In this document: positions 63,752 to 64,000 of the stretch, in pieces | Numbering within the stretch: the stretch's first letter is position 1 | Layout: each line of letters opens with the position of its first letter | Assembly: GCF_017901135.1 (NCBI RefSeq) | Contig: NZ_CP072801.1 | Span: 3,624,501 to 3,688,500, forward strand | Origin: Thiothrix litoralis | GTDB lineage: Bacteria > Pseudomonadota > Gammaproteobacteria > Thiotrichales > Thiotrichaceae | DNA: 64,000 nt | Reading direction: 5' to 3' | Program-made: the position numbers and the translations under genes | Notes under the pieces: generated by a model | The model's input: the letters and a program-made list of their open reading frames with translations, nothing else | Database searches by the model: none | Told to the model about the DNA's origin: nothing

Positions 63752-63910
63752 TAAACTGGCGGAGGGGTTCGCTTTAATATCTGCCCAGCCTTGCCGCAAC
63801 CAACGCATAATCGCAGCAGGTTCAACGTGTTGGACGGGGTAACTTGTGAATAATTGTTCGGCATGAGGAGCGGTAGAAACGCTAGCCGATTTACTGGCGA
63901 CCTGTGTCAT
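63740..63910 (-). pseudogene. DUF2189-type gene, 3' end lost at the IS982-like element
   Basis: From the ATG at 63908-63910 the frame reads MTQVASKSASVSTAPHAEQL to AIMRWLRQGWADIKANPSAS and then enters the IS end (LNVN and stop). The WLRQGWADIKANPSASL pattern is the start of DUF2189 membrane proteins, which are about 250-280 residues; the membrane part is missing. An AAAGGAGGT ribosome site precedes the ATG. Confidence 0.65.
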
Positions 63911-64000
63911 GATAAACCTCCTTTGAGAACGCTTGACTTTATAATACCCTAGTATTTTACTAGGGATTGAGCTTAATTTAGTGCAGAACATTCTCAACTA

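Overview
The window looks like chromosomal DNA from a sulfur-oxidising, CO2-fixing gammaproteobacterium of the Thiothrix type (Thiotrichales). The reasons are an alpha-carboxysome operon with form IA Rubisco, a CbbR regulator, a separate phosphoribulokinase gene, a DsrC/TusE-family sulfur-relay protein, and many TnpB-type insertion remnants. This is an inference from gene content; no rRNA or other taxonomic marker is present and I found no tRNA gene.

Region 1 (1-9213) is the carboxysome locus. On the minus strand, in transcription order, it runs cbbL, cbbS, csoS2, csoSCA, csoS4A, csoS4B, csoS1, csoS1 and the start of an acRAF-like Rubisco assembly factor cut by the window edge. cbbR and a csoS1D-type shell gene diverge from cbbL across a promoter region with repeated inverted half-sites. 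Region 2 (9304-22130) holds a large hybrid histidine kinase whose 3' end runs into an IS200/IS605 end, three tnpB elements (one with an internal deletion, one lacking its N-terminus, one intact), two tiny ORFs, a peroxiredoxin-glutaredoxin / glutathione reductase operon, a DMT transporter, an M48 protease, and a 3' remnant of recQ.

Region 3 (22204-29441, minus strand) runs from a small membrane protein through an OmpA-family protein with calcium-binding repeats and rsmA to a 1444-residue TIR-CHAT-STAND-TPR protein, the most striking gene here. Region 4 (29735-37547) carries a 1275-residue outer-membrane adhesin with five near-identical 279-bp repeats, a Uma2 nuclease-like gene, an IS66-type element next to a truncated gene, an LprI-like gene without a normal start codon, and a Phd/VapC-type toxin-antitoxin pair.

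Region 5 (37574-54034) is mostly housekeeping: purT, a 2Fe-2S flavin reductase with a HIT protein, prkB, rimO, dacB, rlpA, a DctB/DctD-like two-component pair, a YjdF-like membrane protein, and rtcB with its sigma-54 activator rtcR and a clear -24/-12 promoter. Region 6 (54106-64000) has polA with an in-frame palindromic insertion, the DsrC-family gene, an HI0933-type flavoprotein, a 3D-domain protein, a B12-binding radical SAM protein, a lipoprotein, a decayed tnpB, a decayed IS982-like element, and a DUF2189-type gene truncated beside it. A nested palindromic repeat (core GGGCGTAT..ATACGCCC) occurs four times between genes.
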